64,000 nt of DNA, taken from positions 92,256,143 through 92,320,142 of the forward strand of contig NC_062220.1 of assembly GCF_902686445.1 (NCBI RefSeq). Direction: 5' to 3'. Position 1 is the stretch's first letter, and every line of letters starts with the position of its first letter. Below are positions 34,573 through 44,935 of this stretch, piece by piece. The position numbers and the translations under genes are program-made. This stretch comes from Sciurus carolinensis (Eukaryota; Chordata; Mammalia; Rodentia; Sciuridae). The notes below the pieces were generated by a model, which did not search any database, was not told the DNA's origin, and worked only from the letters and a program-made list of their open reading frames with translations.

Positions 34573-35215
34573 GGGTTTTCTTTTAAACACAGAAAATAAG
34601 GGGTGGAGACATGTCTCTCACCATGAGTTCCCCCAGCTCTAGAGATGGAGCTTCTTCTATATTAAAGATCACAGTTTCATAGGAAACCAAGTACTCCTAG
34701 AAGCTAATTGGAACTAGAACCAATATTCCTGCTTTTTCTTCCCCGCAAGGTCAGATGTCAGGTTAGGAAACTTTGTTGGCAAAAACAGTCCATCTAGGAA
34801 GGCAAGAGGGTTGTAGTGTGGGAACTCAGCCTGGTCAGTGGGGGCGTGCAGGAGATTCTGTGCTGGTTCCAAGGTCTAACCTTGGCAAGACCAACTCGTT
34901 ACACAACTCCAGTGGGGCATTCACACCACAGGCTTTCTGAATGGTGTCCCATGAGTTGTGCAGTGCTCACTTTATACAGCAGAACGTAGCAGCCTGAACT
35001 TGAGCCTCCGTTGCCACAAAGTCAAGGATTTTCAGACTACTGTGATGCTCAACACACCAGGAGGTCATTACAAGTCATTTGTTACCAGTAATGACATACA
35101 CACATTTTCAAACATGCTCTTTTACTATGATTTAGAAATGCTAAGAACATTGCTAGGTCACTTTTACTATAAGTGAGATATACTGGCTTTATTTTTCTTA
35201 TTTAAACATTAGATA
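34573..35215. other. Unassigned non-coding DNA
   Basis: No repeat recognised. Confidence 0.35.
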
Positions 35216-35256
35216 TATGAGAGGAGGGAGGGAGGGAGAGAGAGAAAAGAGAGAGG
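35216..35256. repeat. (GGGA)n / (GA)n polypurine tract
   Basis: An uninterrupted purine tract apart from its edges, starting with GGGA units and turning to GA. Confidence 0.9.
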
Positions 35257-35339
35257 ACACAATTGTGATCATTCATCCTAGAGTGCCAGGGACACAAAAG
35301 TCTTGGTCATGTGTGTTACGATGTTATGATGGAAATAGA

Positions 35340-35455
35340 GCCAAAGTTCACCAGACAAGACTGGGAGCTCTTAAGGTAAGGTCTCTATCATAGGAATTTT
35401 CCTAAAGTTTAGCCTGTTGCCTGGCACAGATGAAATGGCCAGTCAACACTGACAG
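35340..35455 (+). mobile_element. LINE2 (L2) 3' terminus
   Basis: 'gactgggagctcttaaggtaaggtc' and 'agcctgttgcctggcacagatgaaat' are the terminal L2 landmarks in sense. Confidence 0.6.
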
Positions 35456-35949
35456 ATTTAAAAAGCATACTTTTCTGAGAAGTATGAAAAACTTGTCAAA
35501 TCTGGCGAAATTGTGACTTTCTTGCTTTTTTTCATGGCATCATTATTAATCTTAATTTTTTGTTAGGTTGTAAGTGTGTTTATCAGGAACATGGGCTGTA
35601 TTTTAAGATAAATAAATGATGGGTTTGGTACAGATCCATTATTCAGAATGGGATAATCAAGGCAGTTAATTCAGAATTATATAAGGGAAAACTATAAAGG
35701 CAATTTTCTACTCTTAAACTGTGTTGTGAAACGAGTCCCATCTTGGCTTAAAAGTCACATGAAGCTCCTGGCAGTGTTGAGTTCTCAGGGGCTTCAGAGA
35801 CCACCTCATGTAGCCCTTCCATACGAGGTCCTCAGAGAGCAGTGTATTTGATCCTTGTGGAAAAACAGTTTAGATGACAATGATCTGCCCTTGGCATTGG
35901 GGGTAGGAATGTGGCTGGATGGGGGATTAGATGACCTGGTGCTCACATC
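35456..35949. other. Unassigned non-coding DNA
   Basis: No repeat recognised. AT-rich in its first half. Confidence 0.35.
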
Positions 35950-36115
35950 TTGTCTCCTTTACTTACTATCAGAGTTCTGGAAAGTTCTATAACTCTATTC
36001 TCTTCATACGTAAAGTAGGGCAAGTCTTCCCCTGTCTGTGGGATTGTAAGGAGAATTAGCAGAGAGAGCATCTTTCACTGTGCTGGCCACGTGGTAGAAT
36101 CCTAGTTGTCATCAT
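35950..36115 (+). mobile_element. MIR SINE
   Basis: 'taactctattctcttcatacgtaaagtaggg', 'gattgtaaggagaattagc' and 'ctttcactgtgctggccacgtggtag' give a sense MIR. Confidence 0.7.
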
Positions 36116-36529
36116 TTAGAAGTGCTTTCTGCCAAGTGTCTCCAAAGCTCTTCCTCGCTCCGATTATATCAATAACTAAGTTCTCTTTAAAGACCATCTT
36201 CCCTATGCCACCAGTAATTGGCACAGTTCTGTCCCTACCACTGCTACTTACTTGCAGAAAAATGTTCTGGGTTCATTTAAGGATTGAGTGCAGAGTACCT
36301 TCTAAGGGTGCCCCAGTGGTTCTTCAGAACAAACCCTAGGGAGTTCTCAACCCATTCCTGAATGAGGACAGGTCCCCCTTCTCATGTGTGACTCCCAGGT
36401 TCAGCAGGACCCTCTACAGTGCTGTCTGGGCTGCTGAAATCCTGCAAAGTGAGCTAGCATGTTCTCTTTCTTCCTACACCCCAGCAAAGGCAGTTAGCTG
36501 TGTACTCACGTTAGTGAAGTTCCACATCT

Positions 36530-36612
36530 TACTCAAGGCCACTCTTCCAGTTGGCAGCAGAGCCAGAATCCTAGGACACAAAACACTGGATCACATTCCC
36601 ACCCTTTCTACC
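36530..36612 (-). mobile_element. Possible MIR head fragment
   Basis: 'actcaaggccactcttccagttggcagcagagccagaatcctagg' resembles antisense MIR near its tRNA-like head. Confidence 0.45.
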
Positions 36613-37137
36613 ACTTAAACCAAAAAAAGCTCATGAAGCAGATGGCTCACAATGAATGCCCCACACAAGTTGAGGCTATGCCAAGCAGAAAGACGCTTTC
36701 ATATGGACGGCTCTTTCCCACGGCCTCTCTGGGCACTTACTGTATTCTCTCCCCTCCTGTAACTCAGGTCTGGACTTGACATTGGGATTCCAATTTTAAT
36801 ATTATTGGCTAACTTATTCGTGTGGTTGCTTAACAGGTGAATGAATGTATAAAGTACTAAGGAATTTAGGCCAGTCTATCAGTTCTTCTCTTCGGTCACC
36901 AATTCCCTTTCTGCCCTGTATTATGATGGCTTGTTGCTGGGCAGGATGGTTACATTCAAGTTGTGAGATCAGGAATGATTCTTATTCTTCCTTGCATCTT
37001 GTCTCTGACTCAGTTCTGACTCTGGGCAGCATGGGTACTCTGCCATTAACCAACTGCATGGCCCTGAAATTCTGATTTCCTCCTTTGGATTGCTTCTTCC
37101 ACAGTTTTTCTTGTTTCAAAAAATAGCATCACTATCT
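36613..37137. other. Unassigned non-coding DNA
   Basis: No repeat recognised. Confidence 0.35.
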
Positions 37138-37440
37138 GCCATGGTTGGGATATGTCCCCCAAATAATTTTTTAGAAACATTGTCCCCCATTGAACAGTGT
37201 TGAGAGATGCGGCCAGTGGGAGGGGGTTACGTCAAGGGGGCTCTGCCCTCGTGAGTGGATTAATGTGGCTACCATGGGAGTGGGCTTGTTATAAAAGCAA
37301 GTTAGGTCTCCTCTTGCTTTGTCTTGCTTTCTCTTTCCAAGGCAATGCCTTCTGCTAGGTCATGATGTAGCAAGAAGGCCCTCACCAGAGGTAGCTCCTT
37401 AGTCTTAGACTTCCCAGGATTGAACTAGGAGGAAAATTCA
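37138..37440 (+). mobile_element. MaLR LTR, 3'-truncated
   Basis: 'atggttgggatatgtcccccaaataa' opens the LTR, a TATA box (ttataaaagc) lies near 37290, and 'ggtcatgatgtagcaagaaggccctcaccag' follows. The 3' end with the poly(A) signal is missing or decayed. Confidence 0.75.
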
Positions 37441-37549
37441 TGTTCAATATAAATTATCCAGTCTCTGATATTCTGATAACCACATAAAGCAGGCTAGACA
37501 CTTCTTAATTGCCTAAGCCAGCACCTATGATGTAAATTATTCCCTTCTC

Positions 37550-37770
37550 TCCTACTCACCACCTTGCCATGTCCAATCCATCAGTATTCTCTTAGGTCCC
37601 ACAGAGCTGGCATTGGTTGGTGTGGTCATACAGATTACTGACATGTCAAAGTCCTTCTAGACTATTGGTAAATCATCTCTTCTATGAACCCTCTGTGGGT
37701 CTCCATCTCAACTTCTCAGCATTCTAGTCCCTTCCATAGAGCCCCATCTTCTATTTTGCCTCATGGCCTA
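37550..37770 (+). mobile_element. LINE2 (L2) fragment
   Basis: 'tgccatgtccaatccatcagtattctcttagg' corresponds to the L2 segment 'cacatccaatccatcagcaaatcc'. The rest is diverged. Confidence 0.55.
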
Positions 37771-38218
37771 ACAACCAGATGGTCAATGCCTAACCCAGGA
37801 AGAATCCAATGTTTCTGAGTCTCACTGTCTTCATCCATTGTGGATGGGGACGCTAATGCCACTTTAAGCCTTAGCATAGGATATGAAAGAATGTTGTTTA
37901 AGGTTGAAAACTCATAAGACCTGGTCTGGCCCCTGTGGGCTCTCTATATATATGAGTTCATTTTCCCTTTTGCTTTGAGAATGGCCTTTGAAGAACAACA
38001 GACACAAATCTGACCTCAATTTTTACCTCTGTGACATATAAAATTAACCAATGCTTTCTTGCCCCACAAATTAGAATAAGGAATGTCCTGTGCCATTCCT
38101 GGACATCTAGGGTGTCCATCCTCATGAAATATCAGTTTCCTTTGGCTAATCATGTTTGCATTAATGAAGGGCTTTAAAATGAAAAATTGTGATTCATATT
38201 TTTTAAAAAAAGTCTGCA
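37771..38218. other. Unassigned non-coding DNA
   Basis: No repeat recognised. A short TA run (ctctatatatatgag) lies near 37945. Confidence 0.35.
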
Positions 38219-38725
38219 AACAACAATGAGATACTACTATATACCTATTAGAGTAGGGGAAAATCCACAAAAACTTACAACATTAAATGTTGTGAGAATG
38301 TGAAGCAACAGGAACTCACTGCTGATGGAAATACAAAATAGTACTGCCACTTTGGAAAATAGTTTGGCAGTTTCCTACAACATTATACATACTCGACATA
38401 TAATCTAGCAGTTACACTCAACTTATTCTAATTTCCAAAACTTGAAAGCTGTCCTTTTATAGGTGTATACAAATATACTGTGGTACATCTAAACAATGGA
38501 ATATCATTCATTCAGCACTAAAAGGATATGAGCTATGAAGCCATTGGAGACATGGTGGCCATTTAGCTGTAACTTAACAAGTGAAAGACAGTAATCGGAA
38601 AAGGCTGTTTTGTGTCAACCATATAATGTTTTAGAAAAGGCAAAACTACAGACACAATGAAAATATCTGGTGTTGCCAGGGGTCAGCAGGGAGGATATGA
38701 CGAATAGTCAAGAATAGAGGATTTT
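38219..38725 (+). mobile_element. Ancient L1 (L1M type), ORF2 3' end
   Basis: 'caacaatgagatactactatatacctattagag', 'ttggaaaatagtttggcagtttcc' and 'caatggaatatcattcattcagcac' are standard L1 ORF2 C-terminal landmarks at high divergence. Frames are broken. The MaLR LTR begins immediately after it. Confidence 0.85.
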
Positions 38726-38730
38726 GGGTG

Positions 38731-38809
38731 TGGTGGTTATGGTTTAGATATCAGTGTCCCCCAAAAGGTGTGAGACAATGCAAATTTAGAGGTGAAACGA
38801 TTGGGTTAT
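38731..38809 (+). mobile_element. MaLR LTR, 5' part, split by L1
   Basis: 'tggtggttatggtttagatatcagtgtcccccaaaagg' is the LTR start. It breaks off at AAACGATTGGGTTAT (38795-38809), the L1 target site, and resumes after the L1. Confidence 0.85.
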
Positions 38810-39742
38810 CCAATCAATAAATGGGCATAGGAACTGAACAAACACTTCACAAAAGAAGAAATATGAACGGTCAAAAAATACATGAAAAAATCTTCAACAT
38901 CTCTAGAAATTAGATAAATGCAAATTAAAACTACACTGAGATTCCATCTCACTCCAGTCAGAATGGTAATTATCAACAATTCAAATAACAATAAATGTTG
39001 GTGAGGATGTGGGGAGAAAGGGATTCTAATACATTGTTGGCGGGACTGCAAATTGGTGCAAACCCTCTTAAAAACTTGGAATGGAATCATCATTTGACCC
39101 AGTTATCCCACTCCTCTGTTTATACCCAAAGGACTTAAAATCAGCAAACTACAGTGACACAGCCACATCAATGTTTACAGCAGTTCAATTCAAAATACTC
39201 AAGCTATGGAAATAACCTAGGTGTCCTTTAACAGATGAATGGATAAAGAAAATGTTATATATATACACAATGGAAGATTACTCAGCCATAAAGAAGAATG
39301 AAATAACGACATTTGCCAGTAAATGGATGGAACTGGAGACTATCATGCTAAGTGAAATGAACCAATCCCAAAAAAACAAAGGTCAAATGTTCTCTCTGAT
39401 ATGTGGATGCTAAGCCAAACAAAGGAGAATTGAGAGGGGAAGCATAGAAATCCATTGGATTTGACAAAGGGGAACGAAGGGAAGGGAGGGGAAGGGGAAT
39501 AGGAAGGACAGTAGAATTTATCAGACATGACATTCCTAATCTTGTATTTGAATGCACGAGCAGGTTAACTCTGTATCATGTACAACCACAGGAATGGGAT
39601 CCTAAATAGAATAAATTATACTCTATGTATATATAATTTGCCAAAATACATTCTACTATCACGTATAACTAAAAAGAACAAAAAAAAAAAAAAAAAAAAA
39701 AAAGAAAGAAAGAAAGAAAGAAAGAAAAGAAAAGAAAGAAAT
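38810..39742 (+). mobile_element. Younger L1, 5'-truncated, with tail
   Basis: About 0.9 kb: the ORF2 C-terminal region (gcaaattaaaactacactgagattccatctcac and onward to 'atggaactggagactatcatgctaagtgaa'), the 3' UTR ending 'attctactatcacgtataac', and an A tail that changes into (AAAG)n. A 15-bp target-site duplication with one mismatch flanks it. ORF2 is only partial, so it is not autonomous. Confidence 0.9.
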
Positions 39743-39916
39743 AAATGATTGGGTTATAAGAGTCTTACCCCAATCAGTGACTTAAAGAAAGAAAAGAAAA
39801 GAAAGAAATAAATGATTGGGTTATAAGAGTCTTACCCAATCAGTGACTTAAAGAAAGAAAAGAAAAGAAAGAAATAAATGATTGGGTTATAAGAGTCTTA
39901 CCCCAATCAGTGACTT
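39717..39916. repeat. 67-bp unit in three tandem copies
   Basis: Copies at 39717-39783 (67 bp), 39784-39849 (66 bp, one C fewer) and 39850-39916 (67 bp). Each unit contains L1-tail AAAG/AAAAG sequence, the target-site duplication and about 27 bp of the host LTR. Copies 1 and 3 are identical as read. Confidence 0.95.
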
Positions 39917-40248
39917 AATCCCCTGATAGGGATTAACTGAGTGGTAACTATAGGCCGGTAGGGTATGACTGGAAGAGGTAGGTCCCTGGGGTTGTGTCTT
40001 TGGGGTTTATATTTTATCCTTGTTGAGCAGAGCTCTTTCTCTCTGCCTCCTGGTGCCATGTCCCCAGCTGCTTTCCTCTGCCACACACTTTTGCCATGAT
40101 GTTCTGCCTCATCTGAGGCCCTGAGGAATGGAATCGGCCATCTATGGACTGAGACCTCTGAAACAGTGAGACTCCAAATAAACTTTTCATTCTCTAATTG
40201 TTCCTGTCAAGTTTTCTCAGCCACAGCAATGAAAAAGCTGACTAAGAC
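39892..40248 (+). mobile_element. MaLR LTR, 3' part
   Basis: The LTR resumes with 'aatcagtgacttaatcccctg', contains 'ctgcctcctggtgccatgtcccc', and ends with 'ccaaataaacttttcattctc' (poly(A) signal) and 'aatgaaaaagctgactaagaca'. Confidence 0.85.
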
Positions 40249-41113
40249 ATCAGTGTAATTATCCTGTATCATATCACAATGGTGGGTACACATCACTGCA
40301 CACTTATCAACACCCACAGAACAGAGAACACCAGGAGTGAACTCTAATGTAAATTTTGGACTTGGAATGAAACTGATGTGTTGATGTTGGTTCATTGATT
40401 GTAGCAAATGTACTCTGGTGTGGGAAGGGACTATGTGGAAACTTTCTGCATATTATGTATGTACAGAAATAAATGTATGTTTACAACATACATTTGTTGT
40501 AAACCTAAATCTGCCCTAGAAAATAAATTTATTTTTCAAAAATATAAAATTCTAACTTTTCTAACTCAAACTGACCTCCCTCCTAAGAATTACCTTATGG
40601 ATTTGTAGCTCTCTGGAAGGAAATGGGAAGGTGCCATATGTCCCTGGATAGCAAGTCCCTCCTCCCATGCCTGTAGCTCATTCTCCTTTGGTAAGTCCTG
40701 GCTGAACTTGACCTTGCAGATATCGGCTGCCAGTGGTTAAGGCAGACCTCACAGTGAATGAAATGAACAACCATCTGTGGTAGATGATTTGTTCTAGGGC
40801 AGAAAGGCCAAAACAAAATACTTTTAACCACTGAGACGTTTTCCACCCAGAGATGTTCAGCTAGCTGGGGCCTGTGGATGTGTGGCTTTCCTGATTTTGT
40901 CCCAAGTTTTCCTCATCCTCTGGGTTGAGTCAAAATACTAACCATCATGAAGAGCTCCTTTGGGGCTTTTGAAAATGAGCAGTCATTCTACCTCAAACCC
41001 TTTGTGGAATGAGATGGGCTATAAATATCCCCCTATGTTGACAAGTGAGTGAGAAGCACACATTTCTGCTGATGGGCTCTTATCACTCATTTTGTTAGGT
41101 TAATCTCATTGTT
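40249..41113. other. Unassigned non-coding DNA with a small hairpin
   Basis: No repeat recognised apart from the overlapping inverted repeats at 40471-40504. Confidence 0.4.
40471..40504. repeat. Overlapping inverted repeats
   Basis: AAATGTATG (40471-40479) pairs with CATACATTT (40487-40495). GTTTACAAC (40479-40487) pairs with GTTGTAAAC (40496-40504). The two hairpins share bases and are mutually exclusive. Confidence 0.85.
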
Positions 41114-41129
41114 AGAAAAGCTGAAGAGC

Positions 41130-41224
41130 GGGCTGGGGAGATAGCTCAGCTGGTAGAGTGCTTGCCTTGCAAGCACAAGGCCCTGAGTTCGATCCCCAGT
41201 ACCGCTAAAAAAAAAAAAAAAAAA
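41130..41224 (+). mobile_element. Young ID SINE with perfect 16-bp TSD
   Basis: It shows an A box (tagctcagctggtagagtgc), a B box (gttcgatccc) and an A18 tail. Flanking copies of AGAAAAGCTGAAGAGC at 41114-41129 and 41228-41243 are identical, and the body keeps the CpG in the B box. Probably the youngest insertion in the window. Confidence 0.97.
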
Positions 41225-41243
41225 GAGAGAAAAGCTGAAGAGC

Positions 41244-42654
41244 TACAAGTTCAGTAAAGGGGAACTGGAGGGAGAGATACCAGGAATTTGCAAGTACTAT
41301 ATGTAATATATAGGATATGAAAGATAATATAATACACTCATATAATAACTCATTCATCTGTTTTTCACATGCTATATATCACTCTAGAGGTTGTACCTGT
41401 ATAGACAGGTCACACAGTTCTTGGAATATTCCTTTCTATGTGATGAAACCATGAACAACCAGGAAAGAAAAGATGGTACTGATACCACCATGATTTCGGT
41501 TTGGTTCACAGGAACATTCCATGTGTTCTCTTGGAGGATTTTTTCAAAGGTTTGTTGAGTAATCCAGAAACACATCTTACATCTTCATTGTTAATTGGTG
41601 GGCATCCTTGTCCTATTTGGACCTACCTACTACTGAGATTTGGGTTCTCAAGGAAGCATCAGTGAATCAGGTATAAGAATCCTGTTTTCTGTTTTCCTTG
41701 ACTTTACTCAGTATCCCAACAAACACGGAAGTCCAAATACTCCCTTCACATTTGAAGTTTTAGGAGCCTCACAAAATAGCCTCCCTCCCAAGCACCTGAT
41801 GCTTTGTAGCTTGACCTCACAGGATTCTAAGAGAATCAAATTTTTCAAAGAGATTTACTCAGGCTTCCTTTCGAATGCACTAAGAACATGGAACCTGAAT
41901 AAAAATGAAAGCAGTCCCCCTTTCCACTGGAAATCAGGTTTTCTGAAATTTGAGCATCTTCATTTGTGTTGGCATTGAGTTTTGGGTGAAGGTTCGACTC
42001 GATTCTTGTTTTCCTTAAAATGTTTCTATCCATAGATATCCTGGCTAAAAAACTGAGTCATGTGATCCAAGTTGGCAGATGTTTTGCTGAAGTCACTGAG
42101 AGTTTGGCACAAATAAGGATTGGACAAGGATTTAGAATTAACTTCCTGGTCCCAAAAGGTGAACGGAGTTTTCAAGATCCTTGTTTAAAGGATTTGCAAC
42201 CAAATTGCCAACCACCATCTGGGTATTTCACAAAACAGAAATGAACTTTTTTAGGTCTCCCTTTAGTCCAGTTTTGAACCCACATGAAAGCAGTTTGGGA
42301 CTGATCAGAGCCCCACAGAAAGAAATCAGAGACTAAGATTTTTTGGATAAAAGTTTTCCCCTTTTTTACGGAGATAATTGGCAATAACGCTGACTTTCAG
42401 CATAGATTCCATATCCTTTATCTTGATCAGAAAACATTTTGGATAGGGTGGCAGTGGGGGTGAGCTCCTGGCCTGCAGTGACTCCCTCACAGGGACTCTG
42501 AATGGGACATTCATTGGCAGAATTGCAGTGGTTACCGAAAATGGCTGGGGGAAGGGTGGAGGGGAGGCGATCTGAGGGGAGCTTGGGTTCCTTCCTCCTC
42601 AGGGGAGCTATTTTTTGCTTTACATGCAAAGAATTGCTTTGTACGGCCAAGTTG
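41244..42654. other. Unassigned non-coding DNA
   Basis: A 112-codon frame at 41640-41978 and others on both strands are unsupported. No repeat recognised. Confidence 0.35.
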
Positions 42655-42780
42655 GTCTCAATCTTGTTTACATAAAAGAAATCGAACATTTATTTTGTGC
42701 CGGGCTGTTTTTTTTCTTCCTTTGCCAGTCAGAGGGTCCTAGGCAAATCAATAAACAAAGACCCTGCTCTGTTTTCACTT
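42655..42780 (-). mobile_element. Possible L2 3' end, antisense
   Basis: 'gaacatttattttgtgccgggctg' with 'aaatcaataaacaaagaccctgctct' resembles the antisense L2 terminus. Confidence 0.5.
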
Positions 42781-43494
42781 TGTGGCTGGGGGTTTGGACT
42801 GGGTAACCCTTCGATGACTGGATTAGCTCTTTCTGTGGGGACTGGGACTTGCTGCCTTGTTCATTTGGGTTATGAGTGACATTTAGGTTATGAGTTCCAG
42901 AGGACAGGGGAAGGACATGTTGGGACTCCGGATTCTTGGGTTGTGTGGCAGATGGCAAAAGTAGGAGAAAGGAGAAATCTTGTCTCTGGTCTCTGCAGAA
43001 ATCAATTGGAGGCCTGAGGCCTGTGATTTGGTTACTCTAATCTTAGCCCAAGTGAACAGCCAACTTTGTTTTTCATTATTAAATCGACCAAAACACTTTT
43101 AAAAACTACAGTCATGATATTTGATTCCACGGTGTTTTAGGATATGGAATTCCACAGAGGGCCTCCATGCTGGGGGGCAAAAAAATATTTTGTTTTTTTC
43201 TTCCTAAATTTACCTGCTTTGAACTCGGACTGACCCTTTGTTCCTGTGTCTTAGGATAACATGAAAAATAAGGGGAAATTAAAACAATTGTAAAAGCATT
43301 TTCTTAAACCATGTTAAGCCGGCTTAATTTCACTCCACTCCCACTTTTAAAGTTCACAATGGTGGCTTTTAAATGGGTTCATCATTTATAAATCCAACCT
43401 TTTAAATTTTCCTTTAATTTCTGCTAGCTTCAGTGGGGGCAGCATGGTTGAGGTGGGGAAGAAAGAAGATTTTGATGTGAGACAAACTGGATTT
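42781..43494. other. Unassigned non-coding DNA
   Basis: No repeat recognised. 43060-43430 is AT-rich and looks single-copy. Confidence 0.35.
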
Positions 43495-43665
43495 GGATAC
43501 CCATTCCATCCCTTACTTACAGGTTGACCTTAGGGCTACATTTTAGAAACTAAAACCCATTTTTCTTACTCATAAAATAGGAATAATGAGACCTTTTCAA
43601 GACAATAGCTACAAAGAGAATTGCATAGTATAGAATATCACAGGTTCTTAATAAACCATATTCAT
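43495..43665 (+). mobile_element. MIR SINE
   Basis: 'ggtttggatacccattccatcccttacttacaggttgacctt' (start degenerate) and 'tcttactcataaaataggaataatgagacc' fit sense MIR. Confidence 0.65.
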
Positions 43666-43736
43666 TCATTAGTAGATTCAGTCTTCACTTTTGAAAGTTG
43701 AGCCCATTCCTTCAAAGAGAGAGGGTGTACATCACT

Positions 43737-44330
43737 TGTTTGGGCTCAGAAAATGATACCCCAAATTATGGCATTTGGATACACCGAGCACTTTGAACTA
43801 AAGCAAATTGCAAAGCTCCAGAAGCTGCTTCAGAAGTGGGATCCCTCTGACCTTCCCATGTTCCTTCCCCAAAGTATGGAGAGAGGCTGTTCTCTGATGT
43901 TCCTTTATCTGCCTAAAGATCTGACCTGCCAAAGAGGAACACACGTGCCTTCGATCCTCTTACTGTATATGATTTCAAGCAAGGAAGATTAAACTCAATA
44001 TTCTGGAAACTAAATTAGAAACAAAACATCACACTTAAAGTCCAAAGAATTTTGTCCCAGACTACTGACCATTCTTTGGGACCATTTGTCTCTCCTAAAA
44101 ATCCTTTCCTGCACATCTGAATTGCCATTACCTCCTAGTTCCCTCTCCCCTATAAAGAGTGGTATCTGAGTTTCTGATTCTCATTGGATTATTGAGTACT
44201 CACCTTTCTTTGATGGCCCATGCACATAAATAAATTTGCATGCTCTTTCTCCTATTAATCTATTTTCAGTTATATCAAACAGGCTTCTAGATCTCTGAGA
44301 GAGGAGAGAAAATTTTCCCTTCCCCTTACA
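43737..44330 (+). mobile_element. Solo ERV LTR with TATA box and poly(A) signal
   Basis: About 594 bp beginning TG and ending CA. TATA box TATAAAG is at 44151-44157, the poly(A) signal AATAAA at 44229-44234, and a U5 with 'gctctttctcctattaatct' follows. This is typical of a gammaretrovirus-like (ERV1) LTR. No internal viral genes adjoin. I found no convincing flanking duplication. The layout is better preserved than in the other LTRs, but activity cannot be inferred. Confidence 0.75.
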
Positions 44331-44408
44331 CATGGATTGATTAGTTACAGTGACTCTTCAACAATCTTTAGTGATATGCAGTAACTTGACAGTCACACAA
44401 CATACATA

Positions 44409-44460
44409 TTTGTGGGTGTTTGTAAATATGTGGTGTATGTACCACCAAAACACCCACAAA
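44409..44460. repeat. 13-bp perfect inverted repeat
   Basis: TTTGTGGGTGTTT (44409-44421) and AAACACCCACAAA (44448-44460) are exact reverse complements. Inside, TGGTG (44431-44435) pairs with CACCA (44443-44447). The 9-nt bulge lies on one side only. Confidence 0.9.
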
Positions 44461-44689
44461 AGGAACATAAATTGAATTAAGTAGACCTTTCTTTTTGCCA
44501 TATATATGTTTTAGACATAGTTGATTGCTTTAAGTATGTACACATTTGAGCAATTGTAAAATAAAAAAAAAGTATTCAACTAGCTAAGAGATTTTTGAAT
44601 CTAGGTCCAGCAAGTTACTCACTATATATTTTTGGGTAAATTACTTAACCACTCAGCCAGCAGGAAAGGTATAAGAAGTACTAATTATT

Positions 44690-44935
44690 AGCTAATATTT
44701 AAAGAGGATTAGCAGGACAGGCATTATTCTACATTCTTCACATAGATCAAACTAATTTAACAATAACCTGAAAATAAATCCACAGGATAGGTACTATTTC
44801 TAGGCCAGTTTTATAGTTGGGGACTCTGAAGCTCGGTGACATTAAGTATCATGCCCAAGGTCACACAGATGGAAAAGAGAATCAGGATTTGAATACAGAA
44901 AGCCTGATTCCAGAGAGCATGATTTTGACCTCTGA
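44690..44935 (-). mobile_element. MIR SINE
   Basis: 'ggcattattctacattcttcacatagatc', 'ccagttttatagttggggactctgaagctc', 'gcccaaggtcacacagatgg' and 'caggatttgaatacag' follow antisense MIR over nearly its whole length. Confidence 0.85.

Noticed and set aside
41130..41224. Functional tRNA gene
   Set aside because: A and B boxes are present, but the body does not fold as a tRNA and it ends in poly(A) with a target-site duplication, so it is an ID SINE.
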